Positions 39,904-48,798 are shown, numbered from the stretch's first letter. The stretch: 64,000 nt of DNA from Acidobacteriota bacterium (GCA_026394055.1 JAPKYZ010000032.1:1-64000), one strand, 5' to 3'. A program made the numbers and translations. The notes: generated from the sequence alone by a model not told the origin.

Positions 39904-41619
39904 ATGTGTGGCATCGCGGGCATCTGGCGCTGGGGCGGGGCGGAGGCTGACTGGCTGACCGCCCAGGTTTCGCGCATGGCCCGGACGCTGGTGCATCGAG
40001 GCCCGGATGGCGGCGGCATTTGGGTGAACGCGACCGCCGGCGTGGCGCTGGGCCACCGGCGGTTGAAGGTGATCGATCTCACCGAGGCCGGCCATCAGCC
40101 GATGGTCTCCGCCAGCGGGCGCTACGTCATCACGTTCAACGGTGAGATCTACAACTTTGCCGAACTGCGGCGGGCGCTGCGGAACTATCCCTACCGCTCA
40201 ATGTCGGACACCGAGGTGATGCTGGCCTCGTTTGAACGCTGGGGGGTCGAGGGATCGATTCCGGCGCTGGACGGCATGTTCGCTTTTGCGGTGTGGGACC
40301 GGCGCGACCAGAATCTGACCCTGGCCCGTGATCGCCTGGGCGAGAAGCCGCTCTACTACCGCCAGGAAGGCCGCACCTGCTGGTTCGGCTCGGAGCTGAA
40401 GGCTCTGCCTGCGGGCGATATTGACGATCAAGCGCAGGCCGAGTTTCTTGAGCGGGGCTACATTGGCGCTCCCCGGACCATCTACCAGGGCACCTATAAG
40501 CTGCAAGCTGCCCACTGGTTGCGGTTGGGGGAAAAGCCCCGGCGGTACTGGGAGCTCCCGCTGCAGCCCAAGTTCTCCGGGTCGCGGGAGGCGGCGGCGG
40601 AGCAGTTGGATGCGCTGCTGAAAGAGGCCGTCCGCTCCCGCCAAGTGGCCGATGTGCCGGTGGGTGCGTTTCTGTCGGGTGGCGTGGATTCCAGCTCCAT
40701 TGTTGCGATGGCCCCGGGCACGCGAACCTTCACCATCGGATTCGAAGAAGCCAGTCACGATGAATCCGCGGCGGCGCGGGCGGTGGCGCAGGTGTTGGGG
40801 ACGCAGCATACTGAGCTGCTGGTGACCGCTCGTGAAGCGATGGCGGTGATCCCCGATCTGCCCTCGATCTACGATGAGCCCTTTGCTGACTCATCCCAGA
40901 TCCCGTCCGTCCTGGTGTCGCGCTTGGCGCGCGCCCAGGTGACCGTGGCGCTGGCCGGGGACGGCGGTGATGAGCTGTTTGCGGGCTACCCGCGCTACCA
41001 CCAGATTGAAGCGTTGGCCAGCGTCCCGTGGCTGCTGCGGCAAGTGGCCAGTCCGCTAGTGAGCCGTTGGGCGAAAGGCGAGAAGGCGGAGCTGCTGGCC
41101 AGCGCGATGAGCGCCCGCAATCTGGGGTCGCTCTACGCGGGCGTGATGGGCGGCGAAAGTGAAGGCCAGGGCCGCGACGCGTTTGACTGGATGGCGCGGC
41201 ACGATCTGAGGCATTACTTCTGCGACGACCTGCTGGTGAAGCTCGATCGGGCGTCGATGGAAGCGTCCCTGGAAGTACGGCTGCCGTTCCTGGAGCCGCG
41301 GCTGGTGGCGTTTGCGCTGTCGCTGCCGGGTTCGATCAAGTCAGAAAAACGGGTGCTGCGCGATGTACTGGCCAAGTACGTGCCGCGGCAGCTCTTTGAA
41401 CGGCCCAAGCAGGGCTTCTCGGTGCCGCTGGCCCAATGGCTCTGCGGCCCGCTGCTCGAATGGGCGGAAGAGCTGGTTCCTGGCGCAACCCGCGGCCTCC
41501 AACCGGGCGACCGCTGCGTCCGGTTGTGGAGCCGTCTCATGCTGGAAGCGTGGCGGCGCGCTAGGCCGCTTTCGCGACCGGAAGCTCATCTCCCGGGATC
41601 AACTGCTGCTCGGGATTGA
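39904..41619 (+). CDS. asnB: Glutamine-dependent asparagine-synthase-like amidotransferase
   Basis: 571 residues from ATG 39904, giving MCGIAGIW with the nucleophile Cys2 after Met removal. The Ntn glutaminase domain (GHRRLKVIDL, FNGEIYNF) is joined to an ATP-pyrophosphatase domain with the PP-loop FLSGGVDSSS and LAGDGGDELFAGYPRY. Cluster-linked AsnB homologues in polysaccharide loci are thought to amidate uronic acids or similar carboxylates; such genes are also typical of exosortase-linked EPS loci. UDP-glucuronate could come from the Ugd at 43057. The 3' end overlaps the convergent MFS gene by 59 nt. Confidence 0.9.
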   Translation: MCGIAGIWRWGGAEADWLTAQVSRMARTLVHRGPDGGGIWVNATAGVALGHRRLKVIDLTEAGHQPMVSASGRYVITFNGEIYNFAELRRALRNYPYRSMSDTEVMLASFERWGVEGSIPALDGMFAFAVWDRRDQNLTLARDRLGEKPLYYRQEGRTCWFGSELKALPAGDIDDQAQAEFLERGYIGAPRTIYQGTYKLQAAHWLRLGEKPRRYWELPLQPKFSGSREAAAEQLDALLKEAVRSRQVADVPVGAFLSGGVDSSSIVAMAPGTRTFTIGFEEASHDESAAARAVAQVLGTQHTELLVTAREAMAVIPDLPSIYDEPFADSSQIPSVLVSRLARAQVTVALAGDGGDELFAGYPRYHQIEALASVPWLLRQVASPLVSRWAKGEKAELLASAMSARNLGSLYAGVMGGESEGQGRDAFDWMARHDLRHYFCDDLLVKLDRASMEASLEVRLPFLEPRLVAFALSLPGSIKSEKRVLRDVLAKYVPRQLFERPKQGFSVPLAQWLCGPLLEWAEELVPGATRGLQPGDRCVRLWSRLMLEAWRRARPLSRPEAHLPGSTAARD

Positions 41620-42856
41620 TGCGGGTGAACAGGAACGCGCTCACCAGCAGCGACGCCGAGAACGGGATCAGCGGCAGGTTGTAGTCGCCCCACATCGCCA
41701 CCAGCTTGCCAAAAGCGACCGCTGACAGGAAGGATCCGAGCTGTCCCGCCATGTTCATCGACCCGGAAACGGCTCCAGCGTACTTACGGCCCACATCCTG
41801 ACAAACGGCCCAGGCCACGGGCAGCATGCAGTCCATCGAGAAATAGCCCAGGCTGAGCAGGACAATGCCGGAGACTTTGCCATCCATCACCAGTGGCCCG
41901 ATGGTGAGACCGTTGGGGTTCAGCGCACAAGTGAGCATAAAGACGCCTGACATCGCCAACCCCAAACTGCCCACAATCCGGCGGCCCTGCTTGAGTCCGA
42001 GGCGCAGGACGAGCCGGTCGCTGAGAGAACCGCCGAAGATGTTGCCGATCATGCCGGCCACAAATGGCAGCCATGACAGGTTCCCCATCTCACGCTCGTC
42101 CATGCCGCGGCCCTTCACCAGAAAGGTGTGCAGCCACGACAAGTAAAAATACGAACCCCAGCAGTAGGTGTGATACATCGCCAGGATGATCCAGAAATTG
42201 CGGCGCTTGAAGACCTGCGCCCAGGGCAGGGCCACGTGGCCTTCGTTGGGCGGATTGCCGATCTCCCGAATCTCTTCCGGCGTCACGCTGGCCTTCAATT
42301 CCGGGCGGTCGCGATACCACCAGTACCAGACCGCGCACCAGATCACGCCCACCACGCCGAAGACGTAGAACGACATCCGCCAGCCGTAGTTCTGCTGGAT
42401 CGGCACCACCAGCAGCGGCGAGATGGCGCCGCCCAACCGGCTGGCCATCCAGACCGTTGCCATCGCTCGAGCCCGCTGCGCCGAGGGGAACCATCGAGCC
42501 ACCGCGGAGGCGGAGCAAGGGTAGGCGCCCGCCTCACCCGCGCCAAAGGCGAACCGGACGGCGAGCAACGTCCAGAAATTGGAAACCACGCCGGTGAGTG
42601 AGGTGAACAGCGACCACCAGCCCACGATGCGCGTGAGCACGCGGCGTCCGCCGATGCGGTCCGCCATGGCTCCCGAGGGCACTTCAAAGGCCGCGTAGGA
42701 GAGCGTAAATGCTCCCACCACCCAGCCCCACTGCTCCGGGCCGAGGCCGAGCTCGTTCTGCATTCGCGGGCCGGCCACGGAGATGCAGACCCGGTCAACG
42801 TAGGTAATGATGGACAACAGGAACAGCAGTGTCAGGACAATATGGCGTTGGCGCAT
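41561..42856 (-). CDS. MFS transporter, anion:cation symporter (sugar-acid) type
   Basis: 431 residues, twelve TM segments in two halves. ACS-family marks: ITYVDRVCISVAGPRMQNEL in TM1, GGRRVLTRIVGWWSLFTSLTG after loop 2-3, and FGAGEAGAYPCSASAVARWF in TM4. The family imports hexuronates, glucarate, phthalates and the like with H+. Hexuronate or aldonate uptake is the best guess and would suit the distant sugar-acid dehydratase, but no catabolic gene is adjacent. The gene converges on asnB. Confidence 0.88.
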   Translation of the reverse strand: MRQRHIVLTLLFLLSIITYVDRVCISVAGPRMQNELGLGPEQWGWVVGAFTLSYAAFEVPSGAMADRIGGRRVLTRIVGWWSLFTSLTGVVSNFWTLLAVRFAFGAGEAGAYPCSASAVARWFPSAQRARAMATVWMASRLGGAISPLLVVPIQQNYGWRMSFYVFGVVGVIWCAVWYWWYRDRPELKASVTPEEIREIGNPPNEGHVALPWAQVFKRRNFWIILAMYHTYCWGSYFYLSWLHTFLVKGRGMDEREMGNLSWLPFVAGMIGNIFGGSLSDRLVLRLGLKQGRRIVGSLGLAMSGVFMLTCALNPNGLTIGPLVMDGKVSGIVLLSLGYFSMDCMLPVAWAVCQDVGRKYAGAVSGSMNMAGQLGSFLSAVAFGKLVAMWGDYNLPLIPFSASLLVSAFLFTRINPEQQLIPGDELPVAKAA

Positions 42857-43011
42857 GAACTGGAAATTATGTCACACGCCCGCCGTCCGGGTCTGCGCGG
42901 TGCGGGAGGAGGCCGGTGGCCGATGGTTGAGCCATCGCTTGTGAACAAGCGCGGGTCAGTAGAATCAGTGGATTACGGGGTAGGTAGCGGAACGCGGGAT
43001 GGAGTACCGTA

Positions 43012-43041
43012 CTGAGCCGCGCCAGTCGCGGAACGGCTCAG
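43012..43041. other. Hairpin downstream of ugd
   Basis: CTGAGCCG (43012-43019) pairs exactly with CGGCTCAG (43034-43041) across a 14-nt loop, 16 nt past the end of ugd. There is no T run, so it may be a transcript-end stabiliser or a REP-like unit. The rest of the 200-nt gap to 42857 shows nothing recognisable. Confidence 0.45.
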
Positions 43042-43056
43042 CCACGGGTTGCCTCG

Positions 43057-44397
43057 CTAGAGAATGCTGAGGAACTGGAGACCGGCCTCGGTGACCTTGG
43101 CGCCGTCCAGGAACAGGCGGCCGTCCAGAATGATCGGCGTGCGCATGACGGACTTCAGCTGGGCCCAATCGAGATCGCGGTACTGCTCCCATTCGGTCAC
43201 CAGCACCAGAGCGTCGACGCCCTGGGCCAGCTGCTCTTCGGTGTCGCACCACTGGATCCCCAGCGTCGGGTACTGGGCCTTGGCGTTGGCCATCGCCACC
43301 GGGTCATGAGCGCGTACGCGGGCGCCACGCTCGATCAACCGGCGGGCGATATCGATGGCCGGGGCGTCGCGCAAGTCGTCGGTGTCCGGCTTGAAGGCCA
43401 GGCCGAGCAGGCCGATGGTGCGGCCCTTCAAGATCTTCAGCGCCCCCAGCAGCTGTTCCACCACATGGTCGCGCTGGCGGTAGTTGGTCTCGCGGCCCGC
43501 CTGAACGATGGGCATGGTGAGGCCGTATTCTTGCGCACTCGAGATCAAGGCCGAAGTGTCCTTGCCAAAGCAGGAGCCGCCCCAGCCGATGCCCGCGCTC
43601 AAGAAGCGCGGTCCGATGCGCTTGTCGAGGCCGATGCCTTTGGCCACATGCTGGATGTTGGCGCCCACTTTGCCGGCCAGGTTGCCGATCTCATTGATAT
43701 AGCTGATCTTTAGCGCGAGGAACGCATTCGCGGCATACTTGATCAGTTCGGCCGAAGCAAGGTCCGTGGTGACCAGCGGCGCGGAGTTGCAATCGCTGGG
43801 GCGCGGGAGGAACGACGGTGCGGTAAAGCTTTGGTCCAGGATGGGCCGGTAGAGCTGGTAGAGAACATCGAGCCCGCGAGGATTGTCCGACCCGATGACG
43901 ATGCGGTCCGGGTACAGGCTGTCGCCCAGGGCGGAGCCTTCGCGCAGGAATTCCGGGTTCGAGGCGATGCAGAAATCGCCGCCCGGGCAGGCGTCGCGGA
44001 CGATGGCGTCCACCCAGTTGCCGCTTCCGACGGGGACGGTGGACTTGTTGACGATCACGGTAAAGCGGTCACCCATCAAGCTGCCCAGGGTACGGGCGGC
44101 GCCGGAGAGGTAGGTCAGGTCAGGGCTGCCGGAAGGCAGGGGCGGAGTGCCCACGGCCAGGAAGACCACGTCGCTGCCGGGAACGGCTTCTTCGTACTTC
44201 GTGGTGAAATGCAGCCGCGTCCGGGCGGCCTCCATTACGGCTTCTAGATGGGGCTCGAAAATGGGCGTTTTGCCCGCCCGCAGCGCCTCGATTTTGGCGT
44301 CATCGGTGTCGACGCAAAACACATCATGTCCGATAAAAGCCAAGCAAACTCCAGTGCTTAGCCCTACATAACCAGTGCCGATAATGGTGACTTTCAT
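43057..44397 (-). CDS. ugd: UDP-glucose 6-dehydrogenase
   Basis: 446 residues, standard length. NAD site VTIIGTGYVGLSTGVCLA at the N-terminus, NKSTVPVGSG, SNPEFLREGSALGD, the central hinge with ELIKYAANAFLALKISYINEI and the catalytic cysteine in GIGWGGSCFGKDTSAL, followed by the UDP-binding C-terminal domain (LGLAFKPDTDDLRDAPAI). It oxidises UDP-glucose to UDP-glucuronate with 2 NAD+, supplying uronic acid to the nearby polysaccharide genes. Its ATG overlaps the esterase stop (ATGA), so the two are translated together. Confidence 0.96.
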   Translation of the reverse strand: MKVTIIGTGYVGLSTGVCLAFIGHDVFCVDTDDAKIEALRAGKTPIFEPHLEAVMEAARTRLHFTTKYEEAVPGSDVVFLAVGTPPLPSGSPDLTYLSGAARTLGSLMGDRFTVIVNKSTVPVGSGNWVDAIVRDACPGGDFCIASNPEFLREGSALGDSLYPDRIVIGSDNPRGLDVLYQLYRPILDQSFTAPSFLPRPSDCNSAPLVTTDLASAELIKYAANAFLALKISYINEIGNLAGKVGANIQHVAKGIGLDKRIGPRFLSAGIGWGGSCFGKDTSALISSAQEYGLTMPIVQAGRETNYRQRDHVVEQLLGALKILKGRTIGLLGLAFKPDTDDLRDAPAIDIARRLIERGARVRAHDPVAMANAKAQYPTLGIQWCDTEEQLAQGVDALVLVTEWEQYRDLDWAQLKSVMRTPIILDGRLFLDGAKVTEAGLQFLSIL

Positions 44398-45593
44398 TCG
44401 TTTCTACCAGTATAACTTTCCATCAGGGATTTTTTCAGAAACGGCAGGCCGGCGGCGCCGTGAAAACTATGTTCGCCGCTGAAGACTTCGTGCCCCACCC
44501 GCTCCGGCACACCCATCGACCGGTAGACCGCGATCACTCGTGCCACCGCCTCGCGGCTTGCCTCCACGGGGAAAATATTGTCCCGGTCACCTGATTCAAC
44601 GAATAAAGGACGGGGGGCTATCAGGCCTGCCACATCGTACATCTCGGCCCAATTGAGGATTCCTGGAACATAATTGTCGATGCAGTGGGCGATGCTCAAG
44701 ATTGAATCCCGGAAGGTGTTCAGGTAGCCGGAGACGAAGGCGGCCTTGATGCGAGGTTCCAGCGCGGCGGTGAACAGCGTGACGGTGCCGCCGCCGGAGA
44801 TGCCCATGCAGCCGATGCGCTTGGCGTCCAGGTCTTTCCGGGTCTCGATGTAATCGATGGTGCGCATGACGTCGTACGCCCGCCAGCCGATCATGGTCTC
44901 GCCGAACAGCAAAGCAGCGCCGGCGTTGGGTTGGCAGGAACTGTTGCCCAGCCCGCGGCGGCGCGTTTTCTCATCGCGGCGGCAGCCGAAGCCCATGGGT
45001 TCAATCGCGACGGCGGCCATGCCTTGTTCCACGGCTTGGAGCGCAAAGTCGTGCTGGTAACCGGCCTTATCGGTGCGGTCGCGGCCTTCCGCGTCGACGC
45101 CCACAATGTCATCCACGCCGCGGCCATGGCCGGGCACGCAGATGGCGGTGGGCAGCGGCTCCGTGGCGCCGTTGGGCGTGAGGACATAGGCCAACAGTGA
45201 GACGCCGGGCCGCGTCATGATCACCAGCTTTTCGCGCCGGTAGGTGGGGAAGGTGCGGGTTTCGAGCAGCTGCGTCTTAAGCGTCGTGCGCGTGGCGGGA
45301 ATACCGCCGACCAGCTCCGCGATCTTGGCCCGGAGCTGGCGCTGCCAAGCTTGTGTCTGGGCCGCGGGGCCGGGTTTGTAGGTCAATTGTAGTGGCGCCG
45401 ACTTCCAGCGCTCGCGGGTCCAGGCGGTGGGGTCAAACGAGGTGGGGTCCACCTTGCTCTCAAAGCCGTCCAGGGCTCCGGAGTACTTCGTGTCTGCCTG
45501 TGCTGCCTCTGCTACTTCTGCTACCTCTGCTGCTTTTGCTGAACCGGCGGCCAGCGTGGCGAGGCCGAGTTCGCGCCGGGAGATGCGTGCCAT
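44394..45593 (-). CDS. Exported alpha/beta hydrolase, acetylxylan-esterase-like
   Basis: 399 residues from ATG 45593. The start MARISRRELGLATLAAGSAK is a Tat-type signal, followed by a repetitive AEVAEVAEAA linker encoded by a 9-bp tandem repeat (45502-45540). The hydrolase core has AICVPGHGRGVDDIVG, the nucleophile elbow GCMGISGGGTVTLF, an Asp in VESGDRDNIFPVEASR and the His in SGEHSFHG. It resembles the large secreted esterases (Abhydrolase_7/AXE1-like) that remove acyl groups from plant or microbial glycans. ATGA coupling to ugd is odd for a catabolic enzyme and hints at trimming of an exported glucuronate polymer. Confidence 0.8.
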   Translation of the reverse strand: MARISRRELGLATLAAGSAKAAEVAEVAEAAQADTKYSGALDGFESKVDPTSFDPTAWTRERWKSAPLQLTYKPGPAAQTQAWQRQLRAKIAELVGGIPATRTTLKTQLLETRTFPTYRREKLVIMTRPGVSLLAYVLTPNGATEPLPTAICVPGHGRGVDDIVGVDAEGRDRTDKAGYQHDFALQAVEQGMAAVAIEPMGFGCRRDEKTRRRGLGNSSCQPNAGAALLFGETMIGWRAYDVMRTIDYIETRKDLDAKRIGCMGISGGGTVTLFTAALEPRIKAAFVSGYLNTFRDSILSIAHCIDNYVPGILNWAEMYDVAGLIAPRPLFVESGDRDNIFPVEASREAVARVIAVYRSMGVPERVGHEVFSGEHSFHGAAGLPFLKKSLMESYTGRNE

Positions 45594-45660
45594 ATCCAGG
45601 GAGAGTACCACTCCCGCCGGTTCCGCCGGGCCCGGGTCTGCAACGGCTCGCCCGTTCTGA

Positions 45661-45666
45661 CACAAT
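45661..45666 (+). promoter_or_regulatory. CACAAT -10-like box before MBL-fold gene
   Basis: CACAAT ends 7 nt before ATG 45674 and overlaps an earlier ATG at 45665. It lies in a 71-80 nt region shared with the divergent esterase gene. No Shine-Dalgarno is present. Confidence 0.35.
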
Positions 45667-45673
45667 GGCACGC

Positions 45674-46381
45674 ATGAAAATAACCGATGGCTTACACTAC
45701 CTGACCCAGGAGCAGGGCGGGCATGTGGGGGCATTCTTGTTGGACACGGGGGACGGGCTCACGCTGATTGACAGTTTGTATGACACCGACGGCAAGATCG
45801 TTTTGGGGGCCATCCAGGAGATGGGCCGCCAGCCGTCAGACCTGAAGCGCATTATTCACTCGCATGCACACCGGTCCCACATTGGGTCCACTTCCGTGCT
45901 GAAGGCGGCCACGGGCGCCACGGTGTTGACGCATGAGTGGGAGGCCGGGATCGTGGATGGCAGCCGCAAGGCGACGCGTGTCTCGTTGTGGCCGAAACCC
46001 CCGCGGGAGGCTTACAAGCTGCAGCTTGGCCTTGCCCTGGGCCTGGGCAAGCATCCGCCCTGCAAGGTGGACGGAACGCTGAAGGAAGGGGACCGGATTG
46101 GCCCGCTAATCGCGGTCTCGACGCCGGGGCACACGCCGGGGTGCCTATCCTATTGGTGGCCGGAGAAGAAGGCGCTGTTTGTCGGCGACGTGGTTGTGAG
46201 CTGGCCCAATGTGGAAGCCGGTTGGGCGGGGCTGACGCTGGATATGGCCGAAAACGTCCGTTCGGTGGGCAAGCTGAACGAGTTTTCGGGCGTCGAATAC
46301 CTTTGCGTGGGCCACGGGCCGCCGATCACCAAAGACGCGGCGGGTGTCCTGGCACAGCTGAAGAAGAAGCCCCACGCCTAA
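45674..46381 (+). CDS. Metallo-beta-lactamase-fold hydrolase with altered metal motif
   Basis: 235 residues from ATG 45674 (238 from ATG 45665). MBL-fold order is kept: the GLTLIDSLYD strand, metal motif 1, a later TPGHTPGCLSYW His, the bridging Asp in FVGDVVVSW and a final VGHGPP. Metal motif 1 reads H64-A-H66-R-S68-H69 where HxHxDH is expected: the Asp that normally binds the second metal is Ser, directly readable from codons CAT GCA CAC CGG TCC CAC near 45860. It may be mononuclear or have lost hydrolase activity. No signal peptide. Substrate unknown. Confidence 0.8.
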   Translation: MKITDGLHYLTQEQGGHVGAFLLDTGDGLTLIDSLYDTDGKIVLGAIQEMGRQPSDLKRIIHSHAHRSHIGSTSVLKAATGATVLTHEWEAGIVDGSRKATRVSLWPKPPREAYKLQLGLALGLGKHPPCKVDGTLKEGDRIGPLIAVSTPGHTPGCLSYWWPEKKALFVGDVVVSWPNVEAGWAGLTLDMAENVRSVGKLNEFSGVEYLCVGHGPPITKDAAGVLAQLKKKPHA

Positions 46382-46417
46382 GTCCGGCGGCCGCCAACCG
46401 ATTGGCGCAGCGCGCGG

Positions 46418-47845
46418 CTACAGATTGACGTCCATCGTCTCCTCAAACAGTTCGTCCGGGAGCGTGAGGCCAGAGACCCGCAGGCGTTCCAGCACCTTGG
46501 GCTTGTAGCCGGTCCAGCGGAAGCGGCCTTGTACTTTTCCGGTGTCGGTGAGGCCGGTGCGGTCGAAGATGAAGATGTCTTCGGTCTCCACCCGGTCGTT
46601 GGCGACGCCGGTGACTTCTGAGATCGCAATAATCTTGCGGCTGCCATCCTGCAAGCGGGCTACCTGCACCACCAGCTTGATGGCGCTGGCCAACTGCTGC
46701 AGGATGACGCGGGTGGGGATTTCGAGATCGGCCATCAGGATCATCGCTTCGAGGCGCGAAAACGCATCACGGGGCGAGTTGGCGTGGATGGTAGACATAG
46801 AGCCTTCCACACCGGTGTTCATCGCCTGCAACATATCGAGCGCTTCCGCGCCGCGGCACTCGCCGATGATGATGCGGTCCGGGCGCATGCGGAGCGCGGT
46901 CCGCACCAGCTGCCGTTGATTGATGCCGCCTTCTTTGTTTAAGTTGGGCGGGCGGGTTTCAAACTTGATCAAGTGGCGCTGCTGCAACTGCAGTTCGGCC
47001 GTGTCCTCAATGGTGATGATGCGCTCTTCTTCCGGCACGAAGCGAGAAAGCGCGTTCAGCGAGGTGGTCTTGCCGGAACCGGTGCCGCCGGAGATCAATG
47101 TGGTGGTCTTCGATTGCACGCAGGCGGCGAGGAAGCGCAGCATCGAGGGCATGATGGTCTGGTAGGAGACCATTTCGTCGGACGTGATGACGTGCCGGCC
47201 AAAGCGGCGGATGGAGAGCGACGGCCCATCGAGCGCCAGGGGCGGAATGATGGCATTGACGCGCGAACCATCGGGCAGACGGGCGTCGACGATCGGCATG
47301 GCCTCATCGATGCGGCGCCCCACTTGGGAGACGATCTTTTCGATGATGTGCAGCAGATGCTCGTTGTCTTTGAAGTTGACGCCGGTTAGTTGCAGCCGGC
47401 CGCCACGTTCGATGTAGACCTTGTGGGGGCCATTGACCAGGATGTCGGAGATGGAGGCTTCCTTGAGCAGTGTCTCCAGCGGCCCCAGGCCCAGCACTTC
47501 GTCCAGCACTTCTTCGACAATCTTGTTCTGCTCGGCTGCAGTCATGGGCACGCGCTCGTCTTCGAGCAAGCGTTCCACCACCCGTCCGATTTCGGCGCGG
47601 ACCCGTTCCTTGGGCAGGGAGGCGACGCGGTCCAGGTTGAGGACGCCAATCAACTTCTGGTGGATCTCGCTTTTGAGCTCAAACATGCGGTCGCCGGCCG
47701 CACGAGAGCTAGGCCCAGCACCGGGGCGAGGGAGGTCCGGGCGTGAAGGTTCCGGCCGGCTGGCTTCCGGGCGGGAAGGGGCCGGGGCGGGGGATTGAAG
47801 GCGGGCCGGGGGCACGCGTGGCGGTAACGGTCGGTATCCACCCAT
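46418..47845 (-). CDS. cpaF: CpaF/TadA-type secretion ATPase (orphan)
   Basis: 475 residues. An N-terminal low-complexity segment (about 14-52) has SRPE/SRPD repeats. From residue 55 on it is a full CpaF ATPase: ELKSEIHQKLIGVLNLD, ISDILVNGPHKVYIERGG, Walker A SGGTGSGKTTSLN (about 251-263), the Asp box ITIEDTAELQLQQ, Walker B RMRPDRIIIGECRGAEALDM and the arginine-rich STIHANSPRDAF. Such hexamers power Tad pili or type II/IV secretion. None of the usual partners (TadB/C, CpaB, CpaC, pilin) is adjacent. It is 4 nt downstream of the NagD-like gene and convergent with the MBL-fold gene. Confidence 0.92.
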   Translation of the reverse strand: MGGYRPLPPRVPPARLQSPAPAPSRPEASRPEPSRPDLPRPGAGPSSRAAGDRMFELKSEIHQKLIGVLNLDRVASLPKERVRAEIGRVVERLLEDERVPMTAAEQNKIVEEVLDEVLGLGPLETLLKEASISDILVNGPHKVYIERGGRLQLTGVNFKDNEHLLHIIEKIVSQVGRRIDEAMPIVDARLPDGSRVNAIIPPLALDGPSLSIRRFGRHVITSDEMVSYQTIMPSMLRFLAACVQSKTTTLISGGTGSGKTTSLNALSRFVPEEERIITIEDTAELQLQQRHLIKFETRPPNLNKEGGINQRQLVRTALRMRPDRIIIGECRGAEALDMLQAMNTGVEGSMSTIHANSPRDAFSRLEAMILMADLEIPTRVILQQLASAIKLVVQVARLQDGSRKIIAISEVTGVANDRVETEDIFIFDRTGLTDTGKVQGRFRWTGYKPKVLERLRVSGLTLPDELFEETMDVNL

Positions 47846-47849
47846 GGGT

Positions 47850-48680
47850 TCAGCTGGCAGCGCTCATCGAGTTCTTCAAGGAGTCTATCAACCCGAGAAT
47901 CGCCTCCGGGTTGCTGCCGTTTTCGGGCACCAGGCGGGCGATGGATTCCACCACGATCGTGGGGCGGAAGGCGTACTGGTCCAGCGTGGCCGTCTGGGTT
48001 GACCCGGTGAGCACCAGGATGTTCTTGAAGCCCAGGTCCGTGGCTCCGCGAATGTCAGTTTCCATCGTGTCGCCCACCATCAGCACTTCATCGGTGGAGA
48101 GGCCCAGCCGCTTACGGGCGGCGCGGAACATGAATGGATTGGGTTTACCGACGTGGTACGCCTGACGTCCGGTGGCGGATTCCAGCAGGGCGGCGATGGC
48201 TCCACAGCCGGGGCGCGGGCCGGCATCGGTGGGGCACCAGGTGTCGGCGTTGGTCGAAAGAAAGCCCGCCCCGGCATCGATGGCGCGGTGGGCGATCTCG
48301 AGCATCTCAAAATTCAACGTCCGGCCTTCGCCGACGATCACATAGTCGGGGTGATCTCGCGTAACGGCAATGCCCGCTTCGTTGAGGGCGGTCAGCAGAC
48401 CGCTTTCGCCGATGACGTAGGCGGTGGCGGTGGGTCTTTGCCGGACAATCCATTCGGCGGTGGCCATGCCGGAGGTGTAGATGTGGTCAACGGTGGTCTC
48501 GACGCCAAACTTGCGGAGTTTGACGAGAATATCCAGCGGTGTCGGCGCTGAATTGTTGGTGAGAAACAGGTAAGGAATGGAGGCTTCGGTCAAAAAACGG
48601 ATAAACTCCGCCGCTCCCGGAATCACTTCCGAGCCGCGATAAATAACGCCGTCCATGTCCAGTAGGCAGCCAAGTTTCAT
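47850..48680 (-). CDS. HAD-IIA family phosphatase, NagD-like
   Basis: 276 residues. Motif I is LLDMDGVIYRGSE, motif II FLTNNSAPTP, then the C2-type cap, VGKPNPFMFRAA (motif III) and LMVGDTMETDIRGATDLGFKN (motif IV). The subfamily dephosphorylates nucleotides, p-nitrophenyl phosphate or glycerol phosphate; in some bacteria it acts in cell-wall recycling. It starts at ATG 48680, has GGAGGT ahead and is coupled to cpaF with a 4-nt gap. Nothing obvious explains the pairing. Confidence 0.9.
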   Translation of the reverse strand: MKLGCLLDMDGVIYRGSEVIPGAAEFIRFLTEASIPYLFLTNNSAPTPLDILVKLRKFGVETTVDHIYTSGMATAEWIVRQRPTATAYVIGESGLLTALNEAGIAVTRDHPDYVIVGEGRTLNFEMLEIAHRAIDAGAGFLSTNADTWCPTDAGPRPGCGAIAALLESATGRQAYHVGKPNPFMFRAARKRLGLSTDEVLMVGDTMETDIRGATDLGFKNILVLTGSTQTATLDQYAFRPTIVVESIARLVPENGSNPEAILGLIDSLKNSMSAAS

Positions 48681-48714
48681 ACCTCCAGGCTAGCGCACGG
48701 CGATGAAAAGGCGA

Positions 48715-48798
48715 TTACTTTTTGGGTGGCGGGGGAGGCGGAGGCCATGGATGGGGAGCCGGTGGATAGCTGCCCGCCCGCTTCTCAGACTCCGGCAT
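48715..48798 (-). CDS. Small proline-tailed peptide downstream of SLATT-like gene
   Basis: A 27-codon frame from ATG 48798, overlapping the end of the two-TM gene by 14 nt. It begins MPESEKRAGSYPPAPHPW and ends in seven Pro and two Lys. It may be a coupled small protein, or the original C-terminal tail of the upstream protein cut off by a frameshift. The evidence is weak: it is short and could be chance, but the start overlaps as coupled genes do. Confidence 0.3.
   Translation of the reverse strand: MPESEKRAGSYPPAPHPWPPPPPPPKK

Noticed and set aside
26285-41619. Prophage or genomic island boundaries around the sugar genes
   Set aside because: No integrase, tRNA or direct repeats at the edges, and codon and base use look like the flanks.
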